DNA from: Pseudomonas mandelii
GTDB lineage: Bacteria; Pseudomonadota; Gammaproteobacteria; Pseudomonadales; Pseudomonadaceae
Direction of reading: 5' to 3'
DNA: 64,000 nucleotides
Assembly (NCBI RefSeq): GCF_002251635.1
Contig: NZ_NMOJ01000050.1
Span: forward strand, 85,097-149,096
Each line of letters opens with the position of its first letter. Position 1 is the first letter of the stretch. Of this stretch, positions 27,096 to 35,615 are shown in pieces. The notes beneath the pieces are model-generated. The model ran no database searches, was not told where the DNA came from, and was given only the letters and a program-made list of their open reading frames with translations. The position numbers were made by a program, and so were the translations under genes.

Positions 27096-27638
27096 TCAGA
27101 TCGAGCCAGCCGGCGGAACAGCGGGATAATCTTTCTCTGGATCGAACACGTTATTGAAAAAGTTCGTCAGGGAGTACACGGCTACCAACGCAACAATCTC
27201 TGCGATGGTTGCATCCGTGTAGCCTGCGTTGCGGACGGTTTTCAGATCCGTGTCGCTGACATGTCCCCGAACCTCGATGACTTTGCGCGCAAACTGGACG
27301 GCGGCGTCGCGCTTCAGGTCGGTTGCATGCCCCTTCCGCGCAAGAATGATTTCATCGGCCGGGAGCTTGGCCATATTGGCCGTATAACTATGAACGGCAA
27401 GGCAATAGTCGCAGCCATTCACTTCGGATACAGCGAGACTGATGATTTCACGCGTCTTCAGGTCTAGGGCCCTATTCAAGGAAGCGCGCCAAGTAGCCCA
27501 TGCGTTAAATGCGATCGGGCTCTGCGCGAAGGTGGCGAGCATATTGGGTGTGAACCCGAGATTCGTTGTGAATGCATCGAGAGTCGATTTTGAATCGACC
27601 GGCACCTGGTCCGGCGTTAAAGCTGCACTTCTAGGCAT
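27096..27638 (-). CDS. Carboxymuconolactone decarboxylase-like protein, third subgroup member
   Basis: This 180-residue CMD protein has redox motif G-C-D-Y-C-L-A-V-H. It is homologous to the two at 17639 and 28567 over its full length but clearly diverged (about 75% alike by eye) and one residue shorter after the motif (T-A-N-M for T-A-E-H-M). It sits 27 bases upstream of the GST start, in the same operon. It is absent from unit A. Confidence 0.9.
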   Translation of the reverse strand: MPRSAALTPDQVPVDSKSTLDAFTTNLGFTPNMLATFAQSPIAFNAWATWRASLNRALDLKTREIISLAVSEVNGCDYCLAVHSYTANMAKLPADEIILARKGHATDLKRDAAVQFARKVIEVRGHVSDTDLKTVRNAGYTDATIAEIVALVAVYSLTNFFNNVFDPEKDYPAVPPAGSI

Positions 27639-27677
27639 CGTATTTTCCTTAAGCTGCTGGTTATCTGGTGGCTTATC

Positions 27678-28388
27678 TCAGCGGCCAGCACTTTGTCCGC
27701 CGTCAACGTGCAGGATCTCTCCAGTGATGAACGGCGAAGAATCGAGAAAGACGATGGCGTCGGCGATATCGCTTGTTTCACCCAAGCGTCCGACAGGGTT
27801 GAAAGCTCCCAGCGCTTCGTAAATTCCAGGTGCATGCATCGGTGTCTTTATGTTCCCCGGAGCGACGGCGTTCACGCGAATGCCCTTCTTCGCATACTCG
27901 ATCGCCAGTGACTTTGTGGCAGCGTTGATGCCACCCTTCGTCAAAGCCGCCAATACCGAATAGATCCCGCTGATTGCAGCATCGCCTATGCTGGCCGTGA
28001 CGCTCACCACGTGGCCACTCGAATGCTTTTCCATCTCGGCGATCGCGAGTTGCGTGATGTAATAGAACCCCGCCATGTTTACATTCATCACGGCGGCGTA
28101 GTCTTCGGTAGTATGTTCGGTGAAAGGCTTTCCGATATAGATGCCGGCGTTGTTCACCAGCGTATCGATCCGGCCAAATCGTTCGACGCCTTCGCAAATG
28201 ACACGTTGGGCCGTCGTGGGGTCGCCGATGTCACCAGCAATGTTCAGGATGTTCTCGTCGTCCGACGACTTGATCGAACGTGAGGTTGCCACGATGCGGT
28301 AATCGAGCTTTCGGAATGCCTTTACGACTTCGGCGCCGATGCCTTGCGACGCACCGGTGACAACAACAACCTTCTGCGACTTGTTCAT
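27678..28388 (-). CDS. Short-chain dehydrogenase-like protein without the catalytic Tyr
   Basis: This 236-residue SDR has the Rossmann NAD(P) motif T-G-A-S-Q-G-I-G (about 11-18), N-N-A-G (about 88-91) and C-terminal D-G-G-Q-S. The catalytic Ser region (V-S-V-T-A-S) and Lys (L-T-K-G-G) are found. Four residues before the Lys, where YxxxK needs Tyr, there is Ala; the only nearby Tyr is eight before. The enzyme may be inactive as a dehydrogenase or use another residue. It lies between two CMD genes. Confidence 0.88.
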   Translation of the reverse strand: MNKSQKVVVVTGASQGIGAEVVKAFRKLDYRIVATSRSIKSSDDENILNIAGDIGDPTTAQRVICEGVERFGRIDTLVNNAGIYIGKPFTEHTTEDYAAVMNVNMAGFYYITQLAIAEMEKHSSGHVVSVTASIGDAAISGIYSVLAALTKGGINAATKSLAIEYAKKGIRVNAVAPGNIKTPMHAPGIYEALGAFNPVGRLGETSDIADAIVFLDSSPFITGEILHVDGGQSAGR

Positions 28389-28566
28389 GCTTTAGCCCTG
28401 AAAATAGTGATCCGCTTCAACGCCGATTGTCGACACATACGAATAGCCCAGACGCGCCCCCAAGAATCTTTCCTATTTCCTGAGCGCATCTGGGCCTTAT
28501 CGTCATGCCAGCATCACAACAATCCTCCAAGCATCCTCGGACAGGGTCGATGCGACTGGATAGAGG

Positions 28567-29112
28567 TCAGATCGAACCCGCCGGCGTTACGGCAGGAAAG
28601 TCTTTCTCGGGATCGAACACGTTATTGAAAAAATTTGTCAGGGAGTACATCGCTACCAACGCGATGATCTCCATGACATTCGCATCGGTGTAGCCGGCGT
28701 CGCGGACGGCTTTCAGATCGGCATCACTGACCTTGCCGCGAGTCTCGATTACTTTGTGCGCAAACTGAAGGGCAGCGTTGCGCTTCGGGTCCGTGGCCTG
28801 CCCCTTGCGAGCAAGAATCACTTCATCGGCCGGCAGCTTGGCCATATGCTCGGCCGTAAAGCTGTGAACCGTCAGGCAATAGTTGCAGCCATTCGCTTCA
28901 GAGACCGCGAGGCCGATGCTGTCACGCGTCTTCACGTCGAGCGCTTTGCTCAAAGACCCGAGCAGCGTCGCCCATGCGTTGAACGCGATTGGGCTCTGCG
29001 CGAAGGTAGCCATCATATTTGGAGTGAACCCGATGTTCTTGGTGAACGCATCGAGAGTCGGTTTCGAATCAGTTGGCACTTGTTCCGGCATTAGAACTGC
29101 ACATCTAGGCAT
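28567..29112 (-). CDS. Carboxymuconolactone decarboxylase (AhpD-like) family protein
   Basis: This 181-residue protein with redox motif G-C-N-Y-C-L-T-V-H is the near-identical partner of 17639. It follows the nitroreductase by 34 bases. The gap 28389-28566 downstream holds a GC-rich segment with weak dyad symmetry but no T-run, so read-through into the SDR gene is possible. Confidence 0.9.
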   Translation of the reverse strand: MPRCAVLMPEQVPTDSKPTLDAFTKNIGFTPNMMATFAQSPIAFNAWATLLGSLSKALDVKTRDSIGLAVSEANGCNYCLTVHSFTAEHMAKLPADEVILARKGQATDPKRNAALQFAHKVIETRGKVSDADLKAVRDAGYTDANVMEIIALVAMYSLTNFFNNVFDPEKDFPAVTPAGSI

Positions 29113-29146
29113 AGTTATCTCCGAAAGTTACTGGTTTCACTGATAA

Positions 29147-29764
29147 TTAAACAAGATCCAACACTTCAGCCAGTGGACGGCGCGGCTTCTGCGCCCAGTT
29201 TCCTGGGCGCTCAGCGCCTATGGCCAATAACATGACCGGCACTTCGTTTTCAGCCAGTCCGAACTCGCGGGCTACCCCTTCGGCGTCGAAACCGATCATC
29301 GGCGTCGAACCCAGGCCTAGCGAACGGGCGGCATAGATAATTGCTGACGCACCGAAGGTCGCCGTGCGCACTGCCTCGTCGCGTTGGCGTTGCGGATGCT
29401 CTAAATACAAATCGCGTGCAGGGAGTTCCCAATCCGACACCATCGCCGCGGGCATGACGCCAGCCTCAACCAACGGTGCTAGGCGCTCTGGTATTACGCT
29501 GGAGTCAGCTAATTGACCGCAGATGATGAAGGTAACGGCAGCCTCTGTAATCGGAGGCTGACTCCAAGCAATCGGGCTCAACCGAGCTTTGGCTTCCGAC
29601 GAACGCACCGCGATGAAACGCCAGTTCTGTATGTGGAAAGATGTCGGTGCGCTGGTGCCGATTCGCACCAATTCGCGAATCTGGTCATCACTCAAAGTGG
29701 CGGTAGGATCGTAATACTTAGCGGCGCTGCGACTCTCGATACATTCAATGACAGCATTGGTCAT
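29147..29764 (-). CDS. Nitroreductase-family FMN oxidoreductase
   Basis: This 205-residue protein is the near-identical partner of 18219, with all FMN-binding segments intact (S-A-P-T-S-F-H-I-Q-N-W-R-F). It is the first gene of the unit B operon, starting at ATG 29764 behind AGGAACC. It probably reduces nitro, quinone or enone electrophiles. Confidence 0.9.
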   Translation of the reverse strand: MTNAVIECIESRSAAKYYDPTATLSDDQIRELVRIGTSAPTSFHIQNWRFIAVRSSEAKARLSPIAWSQPPITEAAVTFIICGQLADSSVIPERLAPLVEAGVMPAAMVSDWELPARDLYLEHPQRQRDEAVRTATFGASAIIYAARSLGLGSTPMIGFDAEGVAREFGLAENEVPVMLLAIGAERPGNWAQKPRRPLAEVLDLV

Positions 29765-30035
29765 GATGGTTCCTATAGTCAAAAGGATGAATTGAGGTAC
29801 AAGAGCGCGATAGCTCTATGCGTACCTGGTTGCCCTCGCGTTATTGGGCTGCATTTTCCTCCTCTTCTGGTGGTCACTGGACAAATGAGTCGCTTGCAGT
29901 CGGCATATAGAATTACCAAAACCGGCAGCGATCTTGTCCTTTTATTTACTAATGCCCGTTGCAAACATTTCACCTGCGCAAGCAGTGCACTGGCATACCT
30001 TGAACTACGCGGAGTATTCGCCCTATATAGCTCGA

Positions 30036-30060
30036 AGCCTCCGAAGATGATTACATTTTA
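30036..30060. promoter_or_regulatory. LysR-type operator candidate (unit B, diverged)
   Basis: AGCCTCCGAAGATGATTACATTTTA is the aligned counterpart of the site at 19103-19127 but has lost the GGC/GCC ends and the ACTGTATTGG core. Confidence 0.3.
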
Positions 30061-30178
30061 AGTTTAAAGCAGGCCACACAACTTATCGGGGTCGACTATA
30101 AATAGCTCCATCGCCAAGTTGAACTCGCAGGCACATCCGCCTACTGACTGCTTTGCAAGACACAACCAAAACTACTGC

Positions 30179-30195
30179 CGAACGTTTTTGAAATA
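30179..30195 (+). promoter_or_regulatory. Recurrent 17-bp motif, copy 5
   Basis: CGAACGTTTTTGAAATA has one mismatch to the consensus. It is the only copy outside the 2-10 kb island, between the unit B promoter and a cupin gene. Confidence 0.4.
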
Positions 30196-30253
30196 AACCC
30201 AGACGATCTACTCATGATGGGACTATATGCCCTTTCTTACTCCGAAAGGATGT

Positions 30254-30670
30254 TTACTTGACTGGCGTCGTCAGTTCTTTGTCAGTGCTATTAACGACAA
30301 ATACCGCCAATAACTTTGCAGGTTTGGTTTTGCTCGCATTCCGACTTATAGAATGGCTAGCACCGGGAGCTTCTGACCAACTCTCACCAGCGCGATACAC
30401 GTGTATTTCACCGTCATTGACCTTTGATTCGACTGAGCCCGATACCACGTACGCGTAAATGAACGCGGACTTCGCGTGCATGTGAGGTAACGAGCCTGCG
30501 CCAGGGGCATATTCAACTTCTACAGCCACAAGCGATTTACCCGGTAAATTGGGAATTGCTTGTTCAAAATTCGGTTTCACGATTTCGCCAGGACCATGGG
30601 CGTAAGAGCCAGCGCTGGAGAAGATTGCAACTGTTACACAAAATGCGGTCAAAATCGGGCGAGTCATCAT
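30254..30670 (-). CDS. Secreted cupin-domain protein
   Basis: This protein of about 138 residues has a signal peptide (about 1-25, ending S-Y-A-H-G) and a small beta-barrel cupin with H-M-H-A-K-S (about 66-71), followed by V-S-G-S-V-E. Cupins of this kind often bind a metal through these His residues; the substrate is unknown. ATG 30670 follows GGAGCC by about 7 bases; the long ORF start overlaps the MocR gene. Homologous to the cupin at 45755. It is divergent from mocR. Confidence 0.85.
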   Translation of the reverse strand: MMTRPILTAFCVTVAIFSSAGSYAHGPGEIVKPNFEQAIPNLPGKSLVAVEVEYAPGAGSLPHMHAKSAFIYAYVVSGSVESKVNDGEIHVYRAGESWSEAPGASHSISRNASKTKPAKLLAVFVVNSTDKELTTPVK

Positions 30671-30761
30671 ATCGGGTGGCTCCGTTTGGTCTTTGCATCT
30701 TGTACCGTCGATGGTATGAATTGTAGAACCAAGATCCCCCACCTTTGTGTGTACCAAGAAT

Positions 30762-32171
30762 ATGAATTCAGATCTGCAGATTCAGCTTGATCGGACAGCA
30801 AAGCTTTCCCTTTCAGAACAAATTCGTATGAGTATCAGCAAGGCAATAGAGTCAGGCTTGCTCGCACCAGGCACTCGATTACCTTCGTGGCAGGACCTCG
30901 CCGCGCACCTCGGCGTGGCGCGCGGTACAGTTCAAGCAGCATATGAGCGGTTATCTGACGCCCAAATGATCGAAACATTCGGAGCCAAGGGCACACGCGT
31001 GGCACCACGCTCCCCTACAGCGATGGCTCAGCCGGAAGTACCGGAGCCTGGGGCTTTTATGAAAGCTTATGAGTGGATGAACTCTGGGCCGGCGATCTTT
31101 CAACTCGGCATTCCAGCGTTTGAAGGCCTACCAGAACAACTTTTCGCACGCGCTCGCTCGTCCAATCTGTTAAAGACCGGATCTTTCTCGTCATTGGTCT
31201 ATCCCGATCCTAGGGGGGAGATTGAGCTGCGCCGAGAGATCGCGGGCTACCTCTCCATCGCCAGAAATCTCCATTGCTTCCCCGAGCAAGTTTTTATCAC
31301 TTCGGGATACAGTTCTGGCTTAGGGCTTGCGCTGCGAGTGTTAGGTTTAGACGGTAAGAAGGTTTGGATGGAAGAGCCCGGATTCTTTCTTACCCGGAAG
31401 GGATTAGAGCTCGCACGTTTAAACATCATTCCGATTCCTGTAGATGCAGAAGGTCTCAACGTAAGCTACGGTATTGAGCACGCTGCGGATGCCGCGTTAG
31501 CCGTCCTGACGCCAGGTCAACAGGCGCCCTTGGGCTCGACTTTGTCTTTGAGGCGACGGCTTCAATTACTTGAATGGGCGGTCTCGAATGACGCCTGGAT
31601 CATCGAAGATGACTACCTCAGCGAGCTCCAATTAGAAGGCCGGGCGGCCCCTGCCTTAGCGTCTTTGGACGAGAGTAAACGGGTTATCCACATAGGCTCT
31701 TTCAGCAAGACTGTTAGCCCGGGGTTGCGCCTAGGATTTGTTGTGGCACCAATCGAACTGATTACGACGTTCTCTGAGGTAGCCGCAACCCTTGCCCCCG
31801 CGCCCACACCTGTCATTCAACTGGCCACGGCTCAATTCATGCACGACGGTCACTACATTCGGCGCGTCCGTCGGCTCAAGCGATTATATTCTGCCCAGCG
31901 AGACACCTTATGCGAGCAGCTACGAGGGCGTGATGCCGAATGGGTTACGGCAGGCTTGGCGGTACTTCTCAAACTCCCCGACAGCATGCCTGACGTGCAA
32001 ATCGTTCGCGAAGCGATGACCTTTGGCATGGCACCGTCGCCTTTGTCAGCGTGGTTCGCCACTCCTGCAGAGAACTCATCCGGCCTTTTGCTCGGGGTTG
32101 CCACAGCACCAGAACCGTACATGGCTAAATCGTGCCGTCAGTTGTTCGAGATCATCGAGCGATATCGCTAA
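30762..32171 (+). CDS. MocR/PdxR-type GntR regulator with aminotransferase-like domain
   Basis: This protein of about 469 residues has a GntR winged HTH (about 10-80: G-T-R-L-P-S-W, L-G-V-A-R-G-T-V-Q-A-A-Y) and a fold-type I aminotransferase-like domain. It keeps the PLP Lys in G-S-F-S-K-T-V-S-P-G-L-R. MocR regulators sense PLP or a PLP adduct. M-N-S-D at 30762 is preferred to M-C-T-K-N five codons earlier. It is divergent from the secreted cupin gene, a likely target. Its promoter is partly duplicated at 32854-32937. Confidence 0.92.
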   Translation: MNSDLQIQLDRTAKLSLSEQIRMSISKAIESGLLAPGTRLPSWQDLAAHLGVARGTVQAAYERLSDAQMIETFGAKGTRVAPRSPTAMAQPEVPEPGAFMKAYEWMNSGPAIFQLGIPAFEGLPEQLFARARSSNLLKTGSFSSLVYPDPRGEIELRREIAGYLSIARNLHCFPEQVFITSGYSSGLGLALRVLGLDGKKVWMEEPGFFLTRKGLELARLNIIPIPVDAEGLNVSYGIEHAADAALAVLTPGQQAPLGSTLSLRRRLQLLEWAVSNDAWIIEDDYLSELQLEGRAAPALASLDESKRVIHIGSFSKTVSPGLRLGFVVAPIELITTFSEVAATLAPAPTPVIQLATAQFMHDGHYIRRVRRLKRLYSAQRDTLCEQLRGRDAEWVTAGLAVLLKLPDSMPDVQIVREAMTFGMAPSPLSAWFATPAENSSGLLLGVATAPEPYMAKSCRQLFEIIERYR

Positions 32172-32263
32172 CCCGGTGTTCCAGGCGCCATATATGTGTA
32201 CGAAGACGGATGCGCCACCGGACTCTCATGGATTGATATGAACGTTTTGGGTTTGCGCGACAT

Positions 32264-32836
32264 TCAGCGCGTGTTAGTTGGGGGGCGCTTCATGCTGACT
32301 AGCTCCATCACCTCATGCCGATCATCTGCGGATGAGATCCCAACTGTCAGCCACTTCCCGTCAGTGTATGTGTGCGCCTCATCGTAGAGCTTGACCAATT
32401 GAGGGCGCCAGAAATAACGCCGCTCCTCAAACTTCTCTCGCTCTGCTCGCCCCAAGACCACTTGGACTGAAAGCAGCCTGTATCCCGGAATCACGGTGCA
32501 GAACGCTTTGGTTTTCTTGTAGCGCAAGACCCATCCACGTTTCTTGCCTCCATACAGCCACTCCGGCTCGAAAACGCCGGGGTAGGATAGGTCGATCCAG
32601 CTTAGCAGCTGCGTCCAATGCTCGAACGCCTCCGGCCCAACCCAGCCTCGAACAGTACTTTCATCTGGCGACGTCGATTTGCCGATGATCCTGTCACCAA
32701 TCTCAGAAAACTGTTCAAGGTCACTCTCTTGCTGACTGCAATGCTGGTCTTGAAGTTTCATACATTTCCTGGTAGCGGAGTTCTGCGCAGATGTGCGCTT
32801 TCGCGTCGGACGAATGTCAATCGTGGATTGTTTCAT
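32264..32836 (-). CDS. DUF3788 family protein
   Basis: This 190-residue protein of unknown function has the DUF3788 pattern W-x-x-L-L-S-W-I-D, Y-G-G-K-K-R-G-W-V-L-R-Y-K-K and Q-V-V-L-G-R-A-E-R-E-K-F. These are small cytoplasmic proteins. The first 40 or so residues are polar and may be extra to the domain. It is bracketed by the mocR gene and the duplicated mocR promoter, as if inserted there. Confidence 0.8.
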   Translation of the reverse strand: MKQSTIDIRPTRKRTSAQNSATRKCMKLQDQHCSQQESDLEQFSEIGDRIIGKSTSPDESTVRGWVGPEAFEHWTQLLSWIDLSYPGVFEPEWLYGGKKRGWVLRYKKTKAFCTVIPGYRLLSVQVVLGRAEREKFEERRYFWRPQLVKLYDEAHTYTDGKWLTVGISSADDRHEVMELVSMKRPPTNTR

Positions 32837-32853
32837 TCATCTTTCTGTCGATT

Positions 32854-32937
32854 TTGAACCGCTAATGGTGCGGATTGAAGGACTAAGATCCTCCATTCCC
32901 ATGTGTACCAAGGATATGAATTTAACCTGCAGATATC
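32854..32937 (+). repeat. Duplicated mocR promoter and start fragment
   Basis: These 84 bases match 30700-30783, which covers the end of the cupin/mocR intergenic region and the first mocR codons, at most positions (for example GTGTACCAAG-A/G-ATATGAATT). Only a stub of mocR follows before the IclR gene. It marks a recombination boundary. Confidence 0.75.
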
Positions 32938-32946
32938 GCTCGACTG

Positions 32947-33735
32947 TTAAAGCATGCACCCGAGCACCGCAGCATGATGCTGGAGCACCGGGAGACATTG
33001 CTCACGTAACTCTTCAAGGGACAAGCGTGCCGAGAAAGTACTGATGCTCATCGCAGCGACCACCTTACCCTGGGCATTCCTCACTGGCACTGCCATGGAA
33101 CGCATTCCCAACTCCAACTCTTCATCGGTAAATGCAACACCCTCGGTTCGAGCTCGCTGGACCCGCGTCATGATCACCGATGGGTCAACGATCATGTACG
33201 CAGTGGTCGGCGGCGGCGGATTCACCAGATAACGCTGGATGGCTTCATCGCTCAAACCTGCCAACAGTACTTGTCCTGTTGCCGAACCATACGCCGGCAA
33301 ACGCGCACCAAGACGTACTCCAGTAGTCACGACTTTAGCTGTCTCTGCACGAGCAACAAATACAGACCAGCCATCCTCCAGCACTGCCAGGGAAATCGAC
33401 TCTCCAAGAGCTTCGCGTGCCGACGCCAAATGGGGCTGAGCCAACTGCGGCAATGGCGCAGCATCGAGATAAGCCGCACCCAGACGCAAGAATCTCGGCG
33501 TGGGCCAGAAATGCTTGCCGTCATGGCTCAGGTAGCCAAGTTCCACCAGTGTGAGTAGGCAACGTCGAGCTGCAGCGCGGGTGGTATCGGTCAATCGAGC
33601 GGCATCCGTCACCGTTAATTGCGAGTGCTCCATTCCAAACACTTCGATGATCGCCAGACCTTTCGCCAGGCCCGACATGCCTTCCGGCGCGCGCACAGGC
33701 GCATCACCTGCCGGCGCATTTTTCTTGACAACCAT
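32947..33735 (-). CDS. tphR: IclR-family regulator, TphR-like
   Basis: This protein of about 262 residues has an IclR winged HTH (about 20-80: G-L-A-I-I-E-V-F, T-R-A-A-A-R-R-C-L) and the IclR ligand domain (about 95-260, with G-S-A-T-G-Q-V-L-L). It is divergent from the dioxygenase genes, as TphR is in Comamonas terephthalate clusters, where it activates tph in response to terephthalate. ATG 33735 is the likelier start; one 12 codons upstream is possible. The gene name rests on context. Confidence 0.82.
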   Translation of the reverse strand: MVVKKNAPAGDAPVRAPEGMSGLAKGLAIIEVFGMEHSQLTVTDAARLTDTTRAAARRCLLTLVELGYLSHDGKHFWPTPRFLRLGAAYLDAAPLPQLAQPHLASAREALGESISLAVLEDGWSVFVARAETAKVVTTGVRLGARLPAYGSATGQVLLAGLSDEAIQRYLVNPPPPTTAYMIVDPSVIMTRVQRARTEGVAFTDEELELGMRSMAVPVRNAQGKVVAAMSISTFSARLSLEELREQCLPVLQHHAAVLGCML

Positions 33736-33871
33736 AATTCGCAGGGTCTCTAATTGTTCGAGAAATGACACCTTGTTCGCTATTCGAACAAAAATAAAAC
33801 CTCACGTCAACATGCAATTGTGGAAAAAGGCGTTTTTTTCTGCACCCATGAAGACTTGATCGGGAGAGAAG

Positions 33872-35131
33872 ATGAACATTGTTACCGACCGCGAACCCGT
33901 AAAACTGACCTGGCCGGATGGCTTGACCCGCGTACCTTATTGGGCGTTCCAGAGCGACACTGTTTACAAGGAAGAGCAAACCAGACTGTTCCAGGGACCG
34001 CACTGGAATTACTTGTGCCTAGAAGCGGAAGTTCCTGAGATTGGTGATTACAAGACCAGTTTCATTGGCGAAACTTCGATCATCGTCACCCGCGACACCG
34101 ACGGAGAACTCTACGCCTTCGAGAATCGCTGCGCACACCGCGGCGCTCTGCTCGCTCTGGATGACAGTGGCAACGCAAAGGACTTCACCTGCGTCTATCA
34201 CGCGTGGAGCTATAACCTGCAAGGCGACTTGACCGGAGTCGCATTCAAGGATGGCATAAAGGGCCGTAGCGGCATGGCACCTTCGTTTTGCATGGAAGAA
34301 CACGGCCCGCGCAAATTGCGAGTGGCATCTGTTCACGGCCTGGTGTTCGGCAGCTTCTCGGATGACGTACCCGATATCGAAGAGTATTTGGGCGATGAAA
34401 TTCTCAGTCGCGTGGAACGTGTGCTCGGTGGACGCAAACCGGTTGTCCTTGGGCGTTATACGCAAATGCTGCCCAACAATTGGAAACTGTACATCGAGAA
34501 CGTAAAGGATTCATACCACGCCAGCATCCTGCACTTGTTCTTCACTACCTTCGAAATCAACCGGCTGTCTCAACGCGGCGCGATCATTGTCGACGAGAGC
34601 GGCGGGCATCACGTCAGCTATTCGGCCATCGATCGCGAGGCCGAGCGTCAGGCAGAACGTGACGCCTCCTATGCCCAACAAAGCATTCGTTCCGATAGCG
34701 AATATCAACTGCAAGATCCGTCACTTCTAGAGGGCTTCAGCGAAGTCGGCGATGACGTCACGCTACAAATCCTTTCGATCTTTCCTTGCTTCGTACTGCA
34801 ACAAATCCAGAACTCGGTCGCAGTCCGCCAGGTACTTCCACGCGGTGTGGAAACCACTCAACTCAATTGGACGTACCTGGGCTTCGAAGACGATACCCCT
34901 GAACAACACCTGACTCGCCTCAAGCAAGCCAATCTCATCGGGCCGGCAGGATACATCTCCATGGAGGACGGCTGTGTCGGAGGCTTCGTCCAGCGCGGCA
35001 TCGCCGGCGCCAGCAACCATACCGCAGTGCTGGAAATGGGTGGGATAGACGCCGAGTCAAGTGATAGCCGAATTACCGAGGCCTCTATTCGCGGCTTCTG
35101 GAAAGCTTATCGCGCGGCCATGGATCTATAA
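33872..35131 (+). CDS. tphA2: Terephthalate 1,2-dioxygenase, large (Rieske) subunit
   Basis: This 419-residue protein has an N-terminal Rieske domain with C-A-H-R and C-V-Y-H ligands (about 89-112). The catalytic domain has a mononuclear iron site, D-S-Y-H-A-S-I-L-H (about 214-222). From memory it resembles Comamonas TphA2 along most of its length ([25 protein letters not shown]). The enzyme converts terephthalate to a cis-dihydrodiol with O2 and NADH. A GAGA site precedes the ATG. The gene order A2-A3-B-A1 supports this; related carboxylate dioxygenases cannot be fully excluded. Confidence 0.88.
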   Translation: MNIVTDREPVKLTWPDGLTRVPYWAFQSDTVYKEEQTRLFQGPHWNYLCLEAEVPEIGDYKTSFIGETSIIVTRDTDGELYAFENRCAHRGALLALDDSGNAKDFTCVYHAWSYNLQGDLTGVAFKDGIKGRSGMAPSFCMEEHGPRKLRVASVHGLVFGSFSDDVPDIEEYLGDEILSRVERVLGGRKPVVLGRYTQMLPNNWKLYIENVKDSYHASILHLFFTTFEINRLSQRGAIIVDESGGHHVSYSAIDREAERQAERDASYAQQSIRSDSEYQLQDPSLLEGFSEVGDDVTLQILSIFPCFVLQQIQNSVAVRQVLPRGVETTQLNWTYLGFEDDTPEQHLTRLKQANLIGPAGYISMEDGCVGGFVQRGIAGASNHTAVLEMGGIDAESSDSRITEASIRGFWKAYRAAMDL

Positions 35132-35144
35132 GAGGGAATCGTTT

Positions 35145-35615
35145 GTGACTCAGAATATTTTTACTCTGATTAGTCAGAGCCAAGCTTTATATGCTCGTTG
35201 CATAGATGAAGGTCAACTTGAAGCGTGGCCTGAGTTTTTCCTGGAGAACTGTTTGTACACCGTAACCACCGCCGACAATTATCGGCAGGGTCTGCCAGCC
35301 GGCATGATCTGGGCAAATAATCGCGGCATGTTAGTTGACCGGATTTCCGCCTTGCGCGAAGCCAACATCTACGAGCGCCACAGCTATCGCCATATGCTCA
35401 ATCAACCAGTGATTCTGGAGCAAAAAGACAGTCTGGTCCGTAGTGAGACTGCCTTTATTGTGCTGCGCATCATGCGTGACGGTACTACTGATAATTTTGT
35501 TTCCGGTCGCTATATCGATTGCTACCGGGTCGAAGACGACACCGCGATGCTAGCTGAACGAATCGTCGTGTGCGACAGCTCGCGAATCCACACCCTGCTG
35601 GCGCTTCCACTATGA
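35145..35615 (+). CDS. tphA3: Terephthalate 1,2-dioxygenase, small subunit
   Basis: This 156-residue protein has the NTF2/SnoaL-like fold of aromatic dioxygenase beta subunits (Y-A-R-C-I-D-E, L-Y-x-V-T-T-A-D-N, Y-E-R-H-S-Y-R-H, F-V-S-G-R-Y). It is structural, forming an alpha-beta hexamer with TphA2. The GTG at 35145, after AGAGGG, fits the family length; the ORF's upstream ATG lies inside tphA2. It overlaps the next gene by 4 bases. Confidence 0.88.
   Translation: MTQNIFTLISQSQALYARCIDEGQLEAWPEFFLENCLYTVTTADNYRQGLPAGMIWANNRGMLVDRISALREANIYERHSYRHMLNQPVILEQKDSLVRSETAFIVLRIMRDGTTDNFVSGRYIDCYRVEDDTAMLAERIVVCDSSRIHTLLALPL

Larger units (their letters stand above)
24496..30060. repeat. Complete unit B of the duplicated detoxification operon
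   Basis: This is the full version of the segment whose shortened copy is at 16618-19127. In order of transcription (minus strand): nitroreductase, CMD, SDR, CMD, GST (frameshifted), AzoR, PNPOx-like and GNAT. The promoter region upstream (29765-30060) is also shared with 18837-19127. Confidence 0.8.
29765..30253. other. Promoter region of the unit B operon and motif copy 5
   Basis: Resembles 18837-19127 base by base with gaps (TCTGGTGGT, ACAAATGA, GAAGATGA). It includes the diverged LysR-type site at 30036-30060 and the 17-bp motif at 30179-30195. The plus-strand ORF 29513-30061 crosses the nitroreductase and is rejected. Confidence 0.5.
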
